IMG/VR virus record: IMGVR_UViG_3300028802_000042
Location: 1-38,342 of that record
Reading direction: 5' to 3' (one strand)
Length of the DNA stretch: 38,342 bases
From: a virus
Positions within the stretch are counted from its first letter, which is position 1. Every line of letters starts with the position of its first letter. Positions 6,653 to 14,236 of this stretch are shown one piece after another. The translations under genes were made by a program, and so were the position numbers. The notes below the pieces were generated by a model, which saw nothing but the letters and a program-made list of their open reading frames with translations, made no database searches and was not told where the DNA came from.

Positions 6653-7639
6653 ATGCGCACCGTAACCCAGAGCGAACAGCGGACCTTTCGGCGCTGCCCG
6701 CGAGAACATTTCCTTGCGTATGCGCAACGTTATCGGCCCGTCACGGACGCCGAGACGCTGCGATTCGGAACCCTGTGGCACCGAGCACTCGAAATTTATT
6801 GGCGACACCCGAATAAGGAACTTCGCCTCGAAGTAGCGTTGCAAGGACTTCGAGTAGACGGCGCGAGGTCCGGCTCCGATCCTTTCCAAACCGCCACAGT
6901 TGAAGCGCTCCTACTCGGCTACGACGCTCGATGGAAGGACGAGCATTTCGAAGTCCTCGCTGTAGAGGTGGAGTTTAGCGCTCCTCTCATCAACCCAGAA
7001 ACGGGCCACGCGAGTAAGACATTCATCCTTGGCGGCAAGCTCGACGCCATCGCACGCGCCCAAGACGGGCACGTCTATATCGTCGAGCATAAGACCTCCT
7101 CCGAAGACCTAGGGGCGGCCTCAACCTACTGGCAACGCCTGCGCATCGACTCGCAGGTCAGCACCTATTACGCGGGCGCACGCGCGCTCGGCTTCGACGT
7201 CGCCGGCTGCATCTACGACGTAGTGGCGAAGCCCTCCCTAAGACCGCTGAAGGCAACTCAGAATCCGAAGTACACGAAGGACGGTCGCCTCTACGCGAAC
7301 CAACGAGAGTTCGACGAGACGCCCGACGAGTACGAGGCACGCCTCCTCGCTCACATCACTGAGAACCCGGACCGTTATTACCATCGCGGCACCGTCGTCC
7401 GATTAGAAGCCGAAGAAGTCGAAGCCGCATTCGACAGTTGGCAGACCACTCGCCTCATTAGAGAGGCCGAGCTCGCCCAGCGCTACCCACGCAACGCGGA
7501 CGCGTGCCCGCGTTACGGCCGCATGTGCAGCTTCTTCGATGTGTGCACGGGCGCAGCGTCGCTCGACGACCCGTCGCGTTTTCGACAGCTCGACAACCCT
7601 CACGAGGAGCTGTCCAGTGACACCCAATCCTCCCGCTAA
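6653..7639 (+). CDS. Fe-S PD-(D/E)XK exonuclease (RecB/Cas4-like)
   Basis: A 328-residue nuclease of the RecB/PDDEXK_1 group. It shows the RecB-family His (LWH, H43), the catalytic GGKLDAI (D131) and VEHKTS (E145, K147) motifs, and a tyrosine/glutamine helix after them. One cysteine near the N-terminus (C15 in RRCPREHF) and three near the C-terminus (C285, C292, C298) form the split 4Fe-4S pattern seen in AddB- and Cas4-type nucleases. It probably produces single-stranded ends for the annealing proteins encoded next. It is the first gene of the rightward operon, directly under the compound operator. The start is placed at the ATG at 6653; ATG 6626 would put translation inside the operator. 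Confidence 0.85.
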   Translation: MRTVTQSEQRTFRRCPREHFLAYAQRYRPVTDAETLRFGTLWHRALEIYWRHPNKELRLEVALQGLRVDGARSGSDPFQTATVEALLLGYDARWKDEHFEVLAVEVEFSAPLINPETGHASKTFILGGKLDAIARAQDGHVYIVEHKTSSEDLGAASTYWQRLRIDSQVSTYYAGARALGFDVAGCIYDVVAKPSLRPLKATQNPKYTKDGRLYANQREFDETPDEYEARLLAHITENPDRYYHRGTVVRLEAEEVEAAFDSWQTTRLIREAELAQRYPRNADACPRYGRMCSFFDVCTGAASLDDPSRFRQLDNPHEELSSDTQSSR

Positions 7640-8546
7640 ACCGAAAGGCCGGATGCAGCTCGGGAACGTCGTCAAAGGACGAATCGCGAAGCCGCTGCGC
7701 ATCCTGCTCCACGGCCCCGAGGGCATCGGTAAGAGCACGTTCGCAGCCAACGCACCGGCGCCGATCTTCTTGGCAGGTGAAGACGGCACAGCCGAGCTCG
7801 ACGCCGTGCGCTTCCCAGAGCCGACCACGTGGACCGATGTGCTCGATGCCGTGAACGAGCTCGCCACGGTGCCGCACGACTATCAGACCCTCGTCACCGA
7901 CACGGTAAACTCGATTGAGCCGCTGTGCTGGCAGCACGTCTGCGAGAAGCATGGCTTCAAGACCATCGAGGCCCCAGGCTTCGGCAAGGGGTACCTCGCG
8001 GCGCTCGATGAGTGGCGCGTGCTTCTCGCACGGCTCGAGCACCTGCGCACGACGCGCGGGATGACGCTCATCTTCCTGGTGCACACGGTCGTGCGCAATT
8101 TCAAAAACCCCGAAGGCGAGGACTTCGGGCGCTACGTGCCGAAGATCAACCACAACGCGGCCTCGCTCCTGTGCGAATGGAGCGACATCGTTCTGCACGC
8201 TAAGCACGAGCAGTTCACCCACGAGGTCAACGGCCGAGCGCGCGGCATCTCGACAGGCGAGCGCGTGCTCTGCACGCAGCGCACGGCCGCCTACGACGCG
8301 AAGAACCGGCACGACCTGCCGGCCGAGCTCCCGCTCGATTGGCAGAGCTTCGCAGCGGCGCTCGCGCAGCGCCCAGCTGCCATCCAAGGCGAGCTCGACG
8401 CCGAGCTCGCTCGAGCCACGGACGACGTAGGGGCGCGCGTGCGCAAGGCCCTCGAGGCCGCCGGCGACGACTTCACGAAGCGTAAGCAGATCCTGATTCA
8501 CCTCGCGGCACTCAACAGCAGTCAGGCAAAGGAGACACCCAAGTGA
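7617..8546 (+). CDS. Sak4-like RecA-fold recombination ATPase (AAA_24)
   Basis: A 309-residue ATPase with Walker A GPEGIGKST (residues 33-41) and a Walker B strand ending in D95 (TLVTDT). The length and the run of motifs fit the AAA_24 group, to which the phage Sak4 single-strand annealing/RecA-like proteins belong. The GTG start at 7617 overlaps the nuclease gene by 23 bases and is preceded by GAGGAG at 7604-7609, which decides the start over the longer open frame. With the nuclease upstream and the SSB immediately downstream it forms a complete phage recombination module: resect, coat, anneal. The C-terminal 70 residues are helical and charged. Confidence 0.85.
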   Translation: MTPNPPAKPKGRMQLGNVVKGRIAKPLRILLHGPEGIGKSTFAANAPAPIFLAGEDGTAELDAVRFPEPTTWTDVLDAVNELATVPHDYQTLVTDTVNSIEPLCWQHVCEKHGFKTIEAPGFGKGYLAALDEWRVLLARLEHLRTTRGMTLIFLVHTVVRNFKNPEGEDFGRYVPKINHNAASLLCEWSDIVLHAKHEQFTHEVNGRARGISTGERVLCTQRTAAYDAKNRHDLPAELPLDWQSFAAALAQRPAAIQGELDAELARATDDVGARVRKALEAAGDDFTKRKQILIHLAALNSSQAKETPK

Positions 8547-9097
8547 TTCAACCCGGCACCTATCATGCTCGCGCAAAGAGCGCGGGGTACGGCATCACGA
8601 ACACCGGCACCGAACAAGTTGGCGTGAGCTTCGTTATCACGTCGAGCCCGAACGGCCAGTACGACGGAGCCGAGCTCGTTTGGTACGGCTTCTTCACGCT
8701 GAAGACCGAAGACCGAACGCTCGAAGCGCTCGTCACCTGCGGCTGCACGAACCTCGCGACACTCGAAGGCATCTCGAAGAACGAAGTAGCGATCGTCGTG
8801 GACCATGAGCCGCACTACCAGACCGGCGAGCTGCAACCTCGTATCCAGTGGATCAACAAGCTCGGCGGCATCGCCATGAAGACCCGCATGTCGGAGGGGG
8901 AAGCGAAGGCCTTCGCATCGAAGCTGCAAGGCAAGTTCCTCGCGCTGAGTCAGAAGGTCAATGGCGGAGGGAGCTCGCCGAACACGCGGCCTGTGTCGAA
9001 GGGATCTCCACACGACCCGCCGCGGAGCACGCCTCGAGCAGCAGTGCCTCCGCCGATCGATGCTCCGCCGCCGGGAGATGACGACATCCCTTTCTGA
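8543..9097 (+). CDS. single-stranded DNA-binding protein with acidic tip
   Basis: A 184-residue protein with a beta-rich N-terminal domain of about 140 residues compatible with an OB fold. A Gly/Pro/Ser-rich linker follows, and the C-terminus ends in DDDIPF, which is the protein-interaction tip of bacterial SSBs. The overall sequence is not close to the usual SSB family, so it belongs to a divergent phage SSB type. The GTG start overlaps the ATPase stop (GTGA), so the two are made together. It should coat ssDNA and recruit the annealing ATPase or host repair enzymes through the tip. Confidence 0.85.
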   Translation: MIQPGTYHARAKSAGYGITNTGTEQVGVSFVITSSPNGQYDGAELVWYGFFTLKTEDRTLEALVTCGCTNLATLEGISKNEVAIVVDHEPHYQTGELQPRIQWINKLGGIAMKTRMSEGEAKAFASKLQGKFLALSQKVNGGGSSPNTRPVSKGSPHDPPRSTPRAAVPPPIDAPPPGDDDIPF

Positions 9098-9137
9098 GTG
9101 AGGCGCGCGCGAGCGCGAGTGCAAGTGCGCGCCTCAC
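9098..9137. terminator. strong 11-bp hairpin after the SSB gene
   Basis: GTGAGGCGCGC (9098-9108) pairs perfectly with 9127-9137, starting at the base after the SSB stop codon. No T run follows. It may be a transcript stabiliser or partial terminator that lets the SSB and upstream genes be made in excess of the genes downstream. Confidence 0.6.
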
Positions 9138-9159
9138 GAGTCAGAGGAAATCAACAGCC

Positions 9160-9816
9160 ATGCAGATTGGGGACCGCACGTTCCCGAGCCAGCAAGCCGT
9201 GAAAGAGCACTGCAAGGGTATCCTCAGCTCGTATGTCCCGGGCTCCACGGTAAGCAACAACGAGCACATCGAGTTTCTAGCGGCGATGCTCGACCGGCAT
9301 CCGGACCGCGATCTGAAAGTGGGAGCGGGAATACGCTCCTTCGAAGTCGAGCGCACACAGTACGGAAACCACTGCTTCTGGCTCACTCGAGCTGATGGCA
9401 GTCGCACGGACTGGAGCGCCTGGTCGTGTCTGCGTCCGATGTCGCCAAAGGAACTCTCGACGAGTGCGTTCCGCAATGCCATCCATCAACAGGTCGCAGC
9501 GTTCAAGGCGCTCCAGTCGTTTCCGATGGCCTGCCCATTCACCGGCGAGCGTCTGACTGCAGACACCTGCGACGTCGACCATGAAGTGCCATTCGCTGCG
9601 TTGCTCGAGAGCTTTGTGACCAGAGAGGGACTCGAGCTCGAGCGCATTGAAACACGAGCACATCAAGACGGGGACACCTTCCGCAACCTTGCGAACGAAG
9701 GTCTCTGCGAACGCTGGCAGCTCTTCCACCGCGTCAACGCGCGGCTGCGCATCGTCTCTCGAAAAGCAAACCGCTCGATTCTCCGCCGGCAAGGCGCGTT
9801 GAAAGGTCACCCATGA
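9160..9816 (+). CDS. DCL-family (DUF3223) protein with HNH-like region
   Basis: A 218-residue protein in two parts. Residues 1-95 match the DCL/DUF3223 pattern (opening IGDRTFPSQQAVKEHCK, then FEVERTQYGNHCFWLTRADG). Residues 118-205 hold a CPFTGERL...CDVDHEVPF block (C125, C137, D140, H141) and a W..FH..NARLRIVS.KAN helix, which is the shape of a degenerate HNH endonuclease. DCL-family proteins have been linked to rRNA maturation in plants, and phage members are of unknown role. A nuclease or nucleic-acid-binding function is plausible. A ribosome site (AGAGGAAA) precedes the ATG, and the stop overlaps the next start. Confidence 0.75.
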   Translation: MQIGDRTFPSQQAVKEHCKGILSSYVPGSTVSNNEHIEFLAAMLDRHPDRDLKVGAGIRSFEVERTQYGNHCFWLTRADGSRTDWSAWSCLRPMSPKELSTSAFRNAIHQQVAAFKALQSFPMACPFTGERLTADTCDVDHEVPFAALLESFVTREGLELERIETRAHQDGDTFRNLANEGLCERWQLFHRVNARLRIVSRKANRSILRRQGALKGHP

Positions 9817-10205
9817 AACCCCAAAAAGAACCCCCCGAAGCCTTCAGTGAAGTCGTCCGCCGAGTAGCGGACGGCGAATGCGAGGTCAACTGTTCCCGCG
9901 AGCTGCAGCGTCTGCTGCTCGCGCTTAGAGGTCAGTCGACCGCACAGATGAAAGAGGTGAGTGGCAGCCTAACACTCAAGCTCTCGGTCGCATGCGACCC
10001 GCACGGCCTCTTGTCCATCGCGTACACGCTCGAGCGCAAGGACCCGAAGAAGCAAACCAGCCGCTCGGTCTGCTGGGTCACGAAGGGCGGCAACCTGTCG
10101 TTCGACATGCCGCGCCAAGAGAAGCTGCCGCTCATCGAGCCGCCGCGCCCGAGCTTCCGTGAAGTCGTCTACGACGCGACCGATGACGAAGCCGATTCGA
10201 ACTAA
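9813..10205 (+). CDS. hypothetical phage protein, 130 aa
   Basis: A 130-residue soluble protein that overlaps the DCL-like gene by four bases (ATGA). It has a helical N-terminal half (AFSEVVRRVADGECEVNCSRELQRLLLALR), a beta hairpin region (GSLTLKLSVACDPHGLLSIAYTLE) and an acidic C-terminus (DATDDEADSN). No catalytic motif is visible and I do not know the family. Its place between the DCL-like and DUF2303 genes suggests a helper in recombination or DNA metabolism. Confidence 0.65.
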   Translation: MKPQKEPPEAFSEVVRRVADGECEVNCSRELQRLLLALRGQSTAQMKEVSGSLTLKLSVACDPHGLLSIAYTLERKDPKKQTSRSVCWVTKGGNLSFDMPRQEKLPLIEPPRPSFREVVYDATDDEADSN

Positions 10206-10235
10206 CACCCGACCACACGCACAAAGGACATGACC

Positions 10236-11135
10236 ATGGACGATACAAACACCAGTGACGCCGCAGCCGTGATCGCCGCAGTCGAAGAGATGGCCAACGC
10301 CGAGATAGTGACGGTGCCGCGCGGCGACGCGGGCGCCGTCCCGCTGCTTATCCTTCCGAGCTCCAAGCAGGTCGTGGACGTCAAAACGTACCTCGACAGC
10401 CGCCTCGAGCGTCCGGTGCGTCGCGTCGGCACGGCGCGCTTGACCACACTCGGGAGCTTCATCGAGCACGTACAGCGCTTCGCCGACGAGCACACGGTCG
10501 TCTTCGCGGTCGACGATCCCAAGGAGCCCATGCTCGAAGCGGTGCTCGACTATCACCAGACCGGTGCGACTGGTGCCGCGAGCTGGTGCACGCACCGAAC
10601 GCAGTACAAGTTCCCGCTGAGCGATGAGTGGTCGGCATGGACGAAGGCGATGGACTTCGACCAGCGCGCCTTCGCGGACTTCCTCGAAGACCGCATCGGC
10701 GATGTCGCCGACCCCGAAGACGCCGGCGAGCAGACCCACGAGTTCGCCGAGCGGCTAGGCGTCACGCTCGCGACCCCATCGGCGCTCATGGCGCTGTCTC
10801 GCGGCCTAAGCATCCACGTCGGACAGAAGGTCGCGCAGAGCATCAACACGTCTTCGGGCGAAGTGCAGCTGCAGTTCGAAGAAGAGCACACCGCGAAAGC
10901 AGGCGGCCCGCTGAAGGTGCCAGGCGGCTTCGTGATCGGCATCCCGGTGTTCCGAGCGGGCGCGCTCTACTCCATCCCGGTGCGCCTTCGCTACAAGGTC
11001 GCGAGCGGCGCTGTGCGTTGGTCGCTCGCGTTGCACCGTCCGGACCTTGCCTTCCGAGATGCGTTCGAGATGGCGCTCGAGAGCGTGGCCAACGAGACCA
11101 AGTTGCTGGTGCTGCGAGGAAAGCCCGAGGCATGA
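10236..11135 (+). CDS. DUF2303 family protein
   Basis: A 299-residue protein with the features of DUF2303. These are an N-terminal acidic stretch, the central VDVKTYLDSRLERPVRR and LTTLGSFIEHVQRFADEHT blocks, and a C-terminal beta-rich half with GQKVAQSINTSSGEVQLQFEEEH and IPVFRAGALYSIPVRLRYK. The family is common in phage recombination operons and has no proven function. The ATG at 10236 is chosen because AAAGGA at 10223-10228 is correctly spaced for it; the ATG at 10230 is only one base from that site. It overlaps the next gene by four bases. Confidence 0.85.
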   Translation: MDDTNTSDAAAVIAAVEEMANAEIVTVPRGDAGAVPLLILPSSKQVVDVKTYLDSRLERPVRRVGTARLTTLGSFIEHVQRFADEHTVVFAVDDPKEPMLEAVLDYHQTGATGAASWCTHRTQYKFPLSDEWSAWTKAMDFDQRAFADFLEDRIGDVADPEDAGEQTHEFAERLGVTLATPSALMALSRGLSIHVGQKVAQSINTSSGEVQLQFEEEHTAKAGGPLKVPGGFVIGIPVFRAGALYSIPVRLRYKVASGAVRWSLALHRPDLAFRDAFEMALESVANETKLLVLRGKPEA

Positions 11136-11353
11136 CCGACCCCATCAACCACCCCCCGCACTACACCTATGCAGGAGACACGTACGAGTGCATCAAGGTG
11201 ATCGAGGCGTGGGCCCTCGGGTTCTGCCTCGGCAACGCCGTCAAATACATCTGCCGTGCCGGACGCAAGGGCGCCGAGAGTCGCGTGGCCGATCTGCGGA
11301 AAGCGCGTTGGTATATCGACCGTGAGATTGCGAACGCGGAGCAAAAACCATGA
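11132..11353 (+). CDS. DUF3310 small protein
   Basis: A 73-residue protein. The opening NHPPHY, then ECIKVIEAW, GFCLGNAVKYICRAGRKG and the final KARWYIDREI follow the DUF3310 pattern closely. This is the domain present in T7 gp1.7, a nucleotide-metabolism protein, and in many phages as a stand-alone protein. It starts in an ATGA overlap with the DUF2303 gene and ends the first block of the rightward operon, just before the G-rich tract. Confidence 0.85.
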   Translation: MTDPINHPPHYTYAGDTYECIKVIEAWALGFCLGNAVKYICRAGRKGAESRVADLRKARWYIDREIANAEQKP

Positions 11354-11355
11354 CG

Positions 11356-12085
11356 GCAGGCAAGGCAGGTTTAGGCACGGAATGGCAGGGCCGGGAGAGG
11401 TTTGGCGATGCAGGCCAGACGGGTTTAGGAATCATTAGGCGCGGTGAGTCGAGTCGAGGTTTGGCAAGGCAGGCGAGGCGTGGTTGGGCCTGACACGGCG
11501 AGGCCTGGCGCGGCGTGTTTAGGCAGGGCAATGCAGGCCGGCCAAGGCGCGGTGGGGCATGGAGCGGCTGGGCAACGCAGGTTTGTCGAGGCGCGGTGCG
11601 ATCAGGAGAGGCGTGGCGGGTACAGGCCTGGAGTCACATGGCCAGGCAGGCAAGGCGTGATCAACCACGGCAAGGTGTGGCGAGGCAACGCAGGCAAGTT
11701 GTGTCCCGGCATGACACGGCGAGGTGTGGCGAGGCAGGCAAGGAGTGGCCTGGCAAGGTCGGGTGAGGCGAGGCAACGCAGGCGTGGACTGGTGAGGTGC
11801 AGCCAGTAGCGGCGTGAAAGGGCATGGTTAGGCGCGGCTCCGCGTGGCGTGTTGAGACCGGGCAACGCAGGCAACGCAGGCAACGCAGGCATCGTGAGGT
11901 CGGGTGTGTCTAGGCGCGGTCAGGTCGAGCGCGTCAAGGAATGTCGAGGCAGGCGTGATTGGGCACGGCGAGGCTAGGACGGGCGATGCCCGATAAGGCG
12001 GGGTTAGGCAGGGCAACGCAGGCATGGCGAGTCCCGGCGTGACAAGGCGGAAAAAGGCAAGGCAAGGCGTGGCAGGCACGGAGCA
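11356..12085 (+). repeat. G-rich degenerate pentameric tract 1
   Basis: About 730 noncoding bases consist almost entirely of irregular GGCNN/GGTNN units, with GG repeating every five bases (sometimes four) on the plus strand, for example GGCGA GGTGT GGCGA in 11728-11742. Direct copies occur, such as the 17-mer at 11679-11695 repeated at 11767-11783. Open frames cross it on both strands but contain only repeat-derived residues. It begins right after the DUF3310 stop and ends before an A-rich leader (12086-12120) with an AGAGGG ribosome site for the next gene. Confidence 0.85.
11861..11890 (+). repeat. 9-bp perfect tandem repeat, 3.3 copies
   Basis: GGCAACGCA is repeated three times and followed by GGC, the only exact tandem inside the larger degenerate tract. 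It shows the tract can grow or shrink by slippage. Confidence 0.85.
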
Positions 12086-12123
12086 GTAACTAACAACAAC
12101 TAACAAACAGAGGGTAAACACCC

Positions 12124-12804
12124 ATGGCACGTAAGACAGCAGCAACGGCAACAGCAACTCTCGGGCTTCACGCAGTCACAGACCAGACGGTCACCATCTC
12201 AGCGCCACGCATCTCGACAGCGACGTTCGCTTGTCGGGGTACCGCTCCACTCATGGTGCACAGCTTCTCGCAGAAGTCGACCGAGGCCATGCGAGCTGCG
12301 CAGGAGGCAGGCAGTCAGTCGAAGAGTAAGAAAACCCGAGCACCGAAAGACTTCACGGAGGCATTCCAATCCGCGCGCTACCGCTCGGCGGAAGGAGATT
12401 GGGACGGCGTGAATGCAGCGGCGTTCCGCTGCGCGATGATCTCAGCGTGCCGTTTGGTCGGCTTCAAGATGACGCTGGCCAAGCTGTCGTTCTGGGTCCT
12501 TGCCGACGGCATCGACAGGAGCAAAACCGTTCCGCTGGTTCGCATCTTCGGCGCCGAGCCGGCGATGGACGTGCGCCCTGCACGCAACTCGAACGGCGGA
12601 ATGGACCTACGCGCTCGTCCCATCTGGCACGAGTGGAGCTGCAACGTCCGTGTGCAGTGGGACCTCGACCAGTTCTCCCTCGCTGACATCACCAACTTGC
12701 TGATGCGCGTCGGCATGCAGGTCGGTATCGGCGAGGGTCGACCGGACAGTCGCATGTCCGCTGGTCTCGGATACGGCACGTTCAGCGTCGTCGAGGGGTC
12801 GTGA
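12124..12804 (+). CDS. conserved phage protein, possible RAMP/Cas7-like fold
   Basis: A 226-residue protein between the two G-rich tracts. I know no function for it. Several features suggest a RAMP (Cas7/Csm3-type, ferredoxin-like) fold: a first strand reading ATFACRGTAPLMVHSF, a WDGVNAAAFRCAMISACR helix like the one after the specificity loop in RAMP proteins, and a C-terminal strand-helix followed by a glycine-rich loop (VGIGEGRP...GLGYGTFSV) in the place of the RAMP G-loop. The N-terminus is Ala/Thr-rich and probably disordered, and there is a Lys-rich loop near residues 61-73. It has an A-rich leader and a clear ribosome site. Fold assignment is inference; the gene itself is secure. Confidence 0.75.
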   Translation: MARKTAATATATLGLHAVTDQTVTISAPRISTATFACRGTAPLMVHSFSQKSTEAMRAAQEAGSQSKSKKTRAPKDFTEAFQSARYRSAEGDWDGVNAAAFRCAMISACRLVGFKMTLAKLSFWVLADGIDRSKTVPLVRIFGAEPAMDVRPARNSNGGMDLRARPIWHEWSCNVRVQWDLDQFSLADITNLLMRVGMQVGIGEGRPDSRMSAGLGYGTFSVVEGS

Positions 12805-13268
12805 GCCGACTTCGAATCAGCGAAGCCGCTGTGAGCGAGCTCAACGCGCTGAGTGAGTCCAACGGCGGACTGCTCAAGCCCGAGCACGTACTCGAACGAG
12901 CACGCTCGAAGCGGAGCGCTCTCCACACGTTGTTCACGTGGGACAACGCACGGGCCGGTGAGCTCCGCCGACTCGACGAGGCCCGAGCGATCATCATCTC
13001 CGTGAAGGTCCGGATCGAAGCACGTCCGCACGAGCCACCGATGAAGGTCCGGGCGTACGTCTCGCTTGCGGAAGATCGTGTAACGGGCGGCGGCTACCGC
13101 CCGATCACGGTCGTTCTGCGAGACTCATCTCAGCGAGCACAGTTGCTGCGGACTGCCATACAGGAGTTCGCGGCGCTGCGGAAAAAGTACGAGGCGCTCG
13201 CCGAACTAACGAAGCTGTACGACGAGCTTGATGCTGTCCTCTTTGCTCAGTCGCAGCAGACGGGGTGA
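12801..13268 (+). CDS. conserved phage protein paired with the RAMP-like gene
   Basis: A 155-residue protein whose GTG start overlaps the previous stop (GTGA), so the two are coupled. The N-terminal region (SEAAVSELNALSESNGGLLKPEHVLERAR) and the C-terminal region (ALRKKYEALAELTKLYDELDAVL) are helical, the latter a likely coiled coil. The middle (VRAYVSLAEDRVTGGGYRPITVVL) is beta. No enzyme motif is seen. The tight pairing with the RAMP-like gene and the shared flanking tracts suggest that the two act together, but their process is unknown. Confidence 0.75.
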   Translation: MSRLRISEAAVSELNALSESNGGLLKPEHVLERARSKRSALHTLFTWDNARAGELRRLDEARAIIISVKVRIEARPHEPPMKVRAYVSLAEDRVTGGGYRPITVVLRDSSQRAQLLRTAIQEFAALRKKYEALAELTKLYDELDAVLFAQSQQTG

Positions 13269-13500
13269 TAGCGCAGGCATGGCAAGCCGGGGCGCGTCGA
13301 GGTTCGGAACGGTACGGCGAGGCACGGCAGGCATGGAGGGTCAGAGCATGGACTGTCCAGGCGTGTTCTGGTGAGGCACGGAGCGGCAGGTCAGTCGGTG
13401 CATGGAGCGGCGAGGTTAGGTGTGGTCCGGCAGGCGACGTTAGGCGGGATTAGGCAAGGCGCGGTTGGGTAAGGCAGGCGAGGCGAGACGGGGCCGATTG
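13269..13500 (+). repeat. G-rich degenerate pentameric tract 2
   Basis: A second noncoding tract of the same kind follows the stop of the paired gene, for example GGTTC GGAAC GGTAC GGCGA from 13302, again on the plus strand with five-base spacing. Up to 13601 the sequence becomes ordinary and leads into the ribosome site (TAGGAG) of the next gene. It is not an exact copy of tract 1. Confidence 0.8.
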
Positions 13501-13601
13501 TGGAGTGTCATGTCGTGCCCAGGCGGAGTGTGGCAGAGGTCCGTTGGTCGATCGGACGTGAAACTCATCGACCGTTTTTCTACTGGCAATAGGAGACGCG
13601 A

Positions 13602-13943
13602 ATGTCCGACGACGACGAACACGACACGCTCATCCTCAACCGCCCGGCGAACGACAACGGCGCGGTGCGGAAGCTTGATGCTCGGCTGCTTGGCCACGCG
13701 CTTGAGATTCTCGAGGCGAGCCGCGAACTCGGGCTCGTCGAGAGGGACTTGTTCGACGCGCTGTCCGCGCTCGAGCGGGATGCGACGGCCGAGGACATCA
13801 ACGGCTCAATCCACGCCGCGCGCCAGTCCGGGTATGTGGTGCTGAGACTCGGCAGGCTCGCGCTCGAGAGGCGCGTGACCAAGTCACAACTGCGGTTTGT
13901 GCAGCGGCTGATTCGCGTCTTGAACGGGCGGACGCCGGCATGA
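13602..13943 (+). CDS. hypothetical protein, 113 aa
   Basis: A 113-residue, mostly helical protein with an acidic start (MSDDDEHDT) and a C-terminal half rich in Arg and Leu (LGRLALERRVTKSQLRFVQRLIR). TAGGAG seven bases before the ATG fixes the start. It is the first of five small genes that run into the integrase gene, most joined by four-base overlaps. No family is recognised. Confidence 0.65.
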   Translation: MSDDDEHDTLILNRPANDNGAVRKLDARLLGHALEILEASRELGLVERDLFDALSALERDATAEDINGSIHAARQSGYVVLRLGRLALERRVTKSQLRFVQRLIRVLNGRTPA

Positions 13944-14236
13944 CCGTCCGCCCCCGCAACCTCGAGGCCGAGCGCGCCCAACAGCGCGAGTACTACCGCA
14001 AGCACCGCAAGGTTCGCTGTCGCTATCAGCCGAAGCACAGACTCAAAGAGGCGAAGCGTCCGGACGCCCCGCCTATCCCCGCCAACTGGACCATCGTCGC
14101 CGAGCTCGGCGAGCGCGACGGCATCGAGTACGCCAAGTGCCGCTGCGCACAGGGACACCTCGCCGAGATAGCGATCGATGTCCGGCCGCAGCCCGAGTGC
14201 GTGAAGTGCTTGGCGTCTCGGAAGGAGCGGACGTGA
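13940..14236 (+). CDS. zinc-ribbon-like protein, 98 aa
   Basis: A 98-residue basic protein whose ATG overlaps the previous stop. The N-terminal 45 residues are Arg/Lys-rich (AERAQQREYYRKHRKVRCRYQPKHR). A CRC...GH...CVKC arrangement in the C-terminal half could bind one zinc ion. This suggests nucleic-acid binding, but no specific family is recognised. Confidence 0.6.
   Translation: MTVRPRNLEAERAQQREYYRKHRKVRCRYQPKHRLKEAKRPDAPPIPANWTIVAELGERDGIEYAKCRCAQGHLAEIAIDVRPQPECVKCLASRKERT

Noticed and set aside
7458-8576. Long minus-strand frame opposite the Sak4-like gene
   Set aside because: Antisense shadow caused by high GC at third positions; the plus frame has Walker motifs and a ribosome site.
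11444-11809. Open frames on both strands through the G-rich tract, including PALPALP-type translations
   Set aside because: They only reflect the GGCNN repeats; there is no ribosome site and no protein-like composition, and both strands are open alike.
11356-12085. CRISPR array
   Set aside because: There are no constant repeats separated by unique spacers; the units are five bases long and degenerate.
13265-13453. Frame of 62 residues in the second G-rich tract
   Set aside because: Composition is repeat-derived, as for the first tract.
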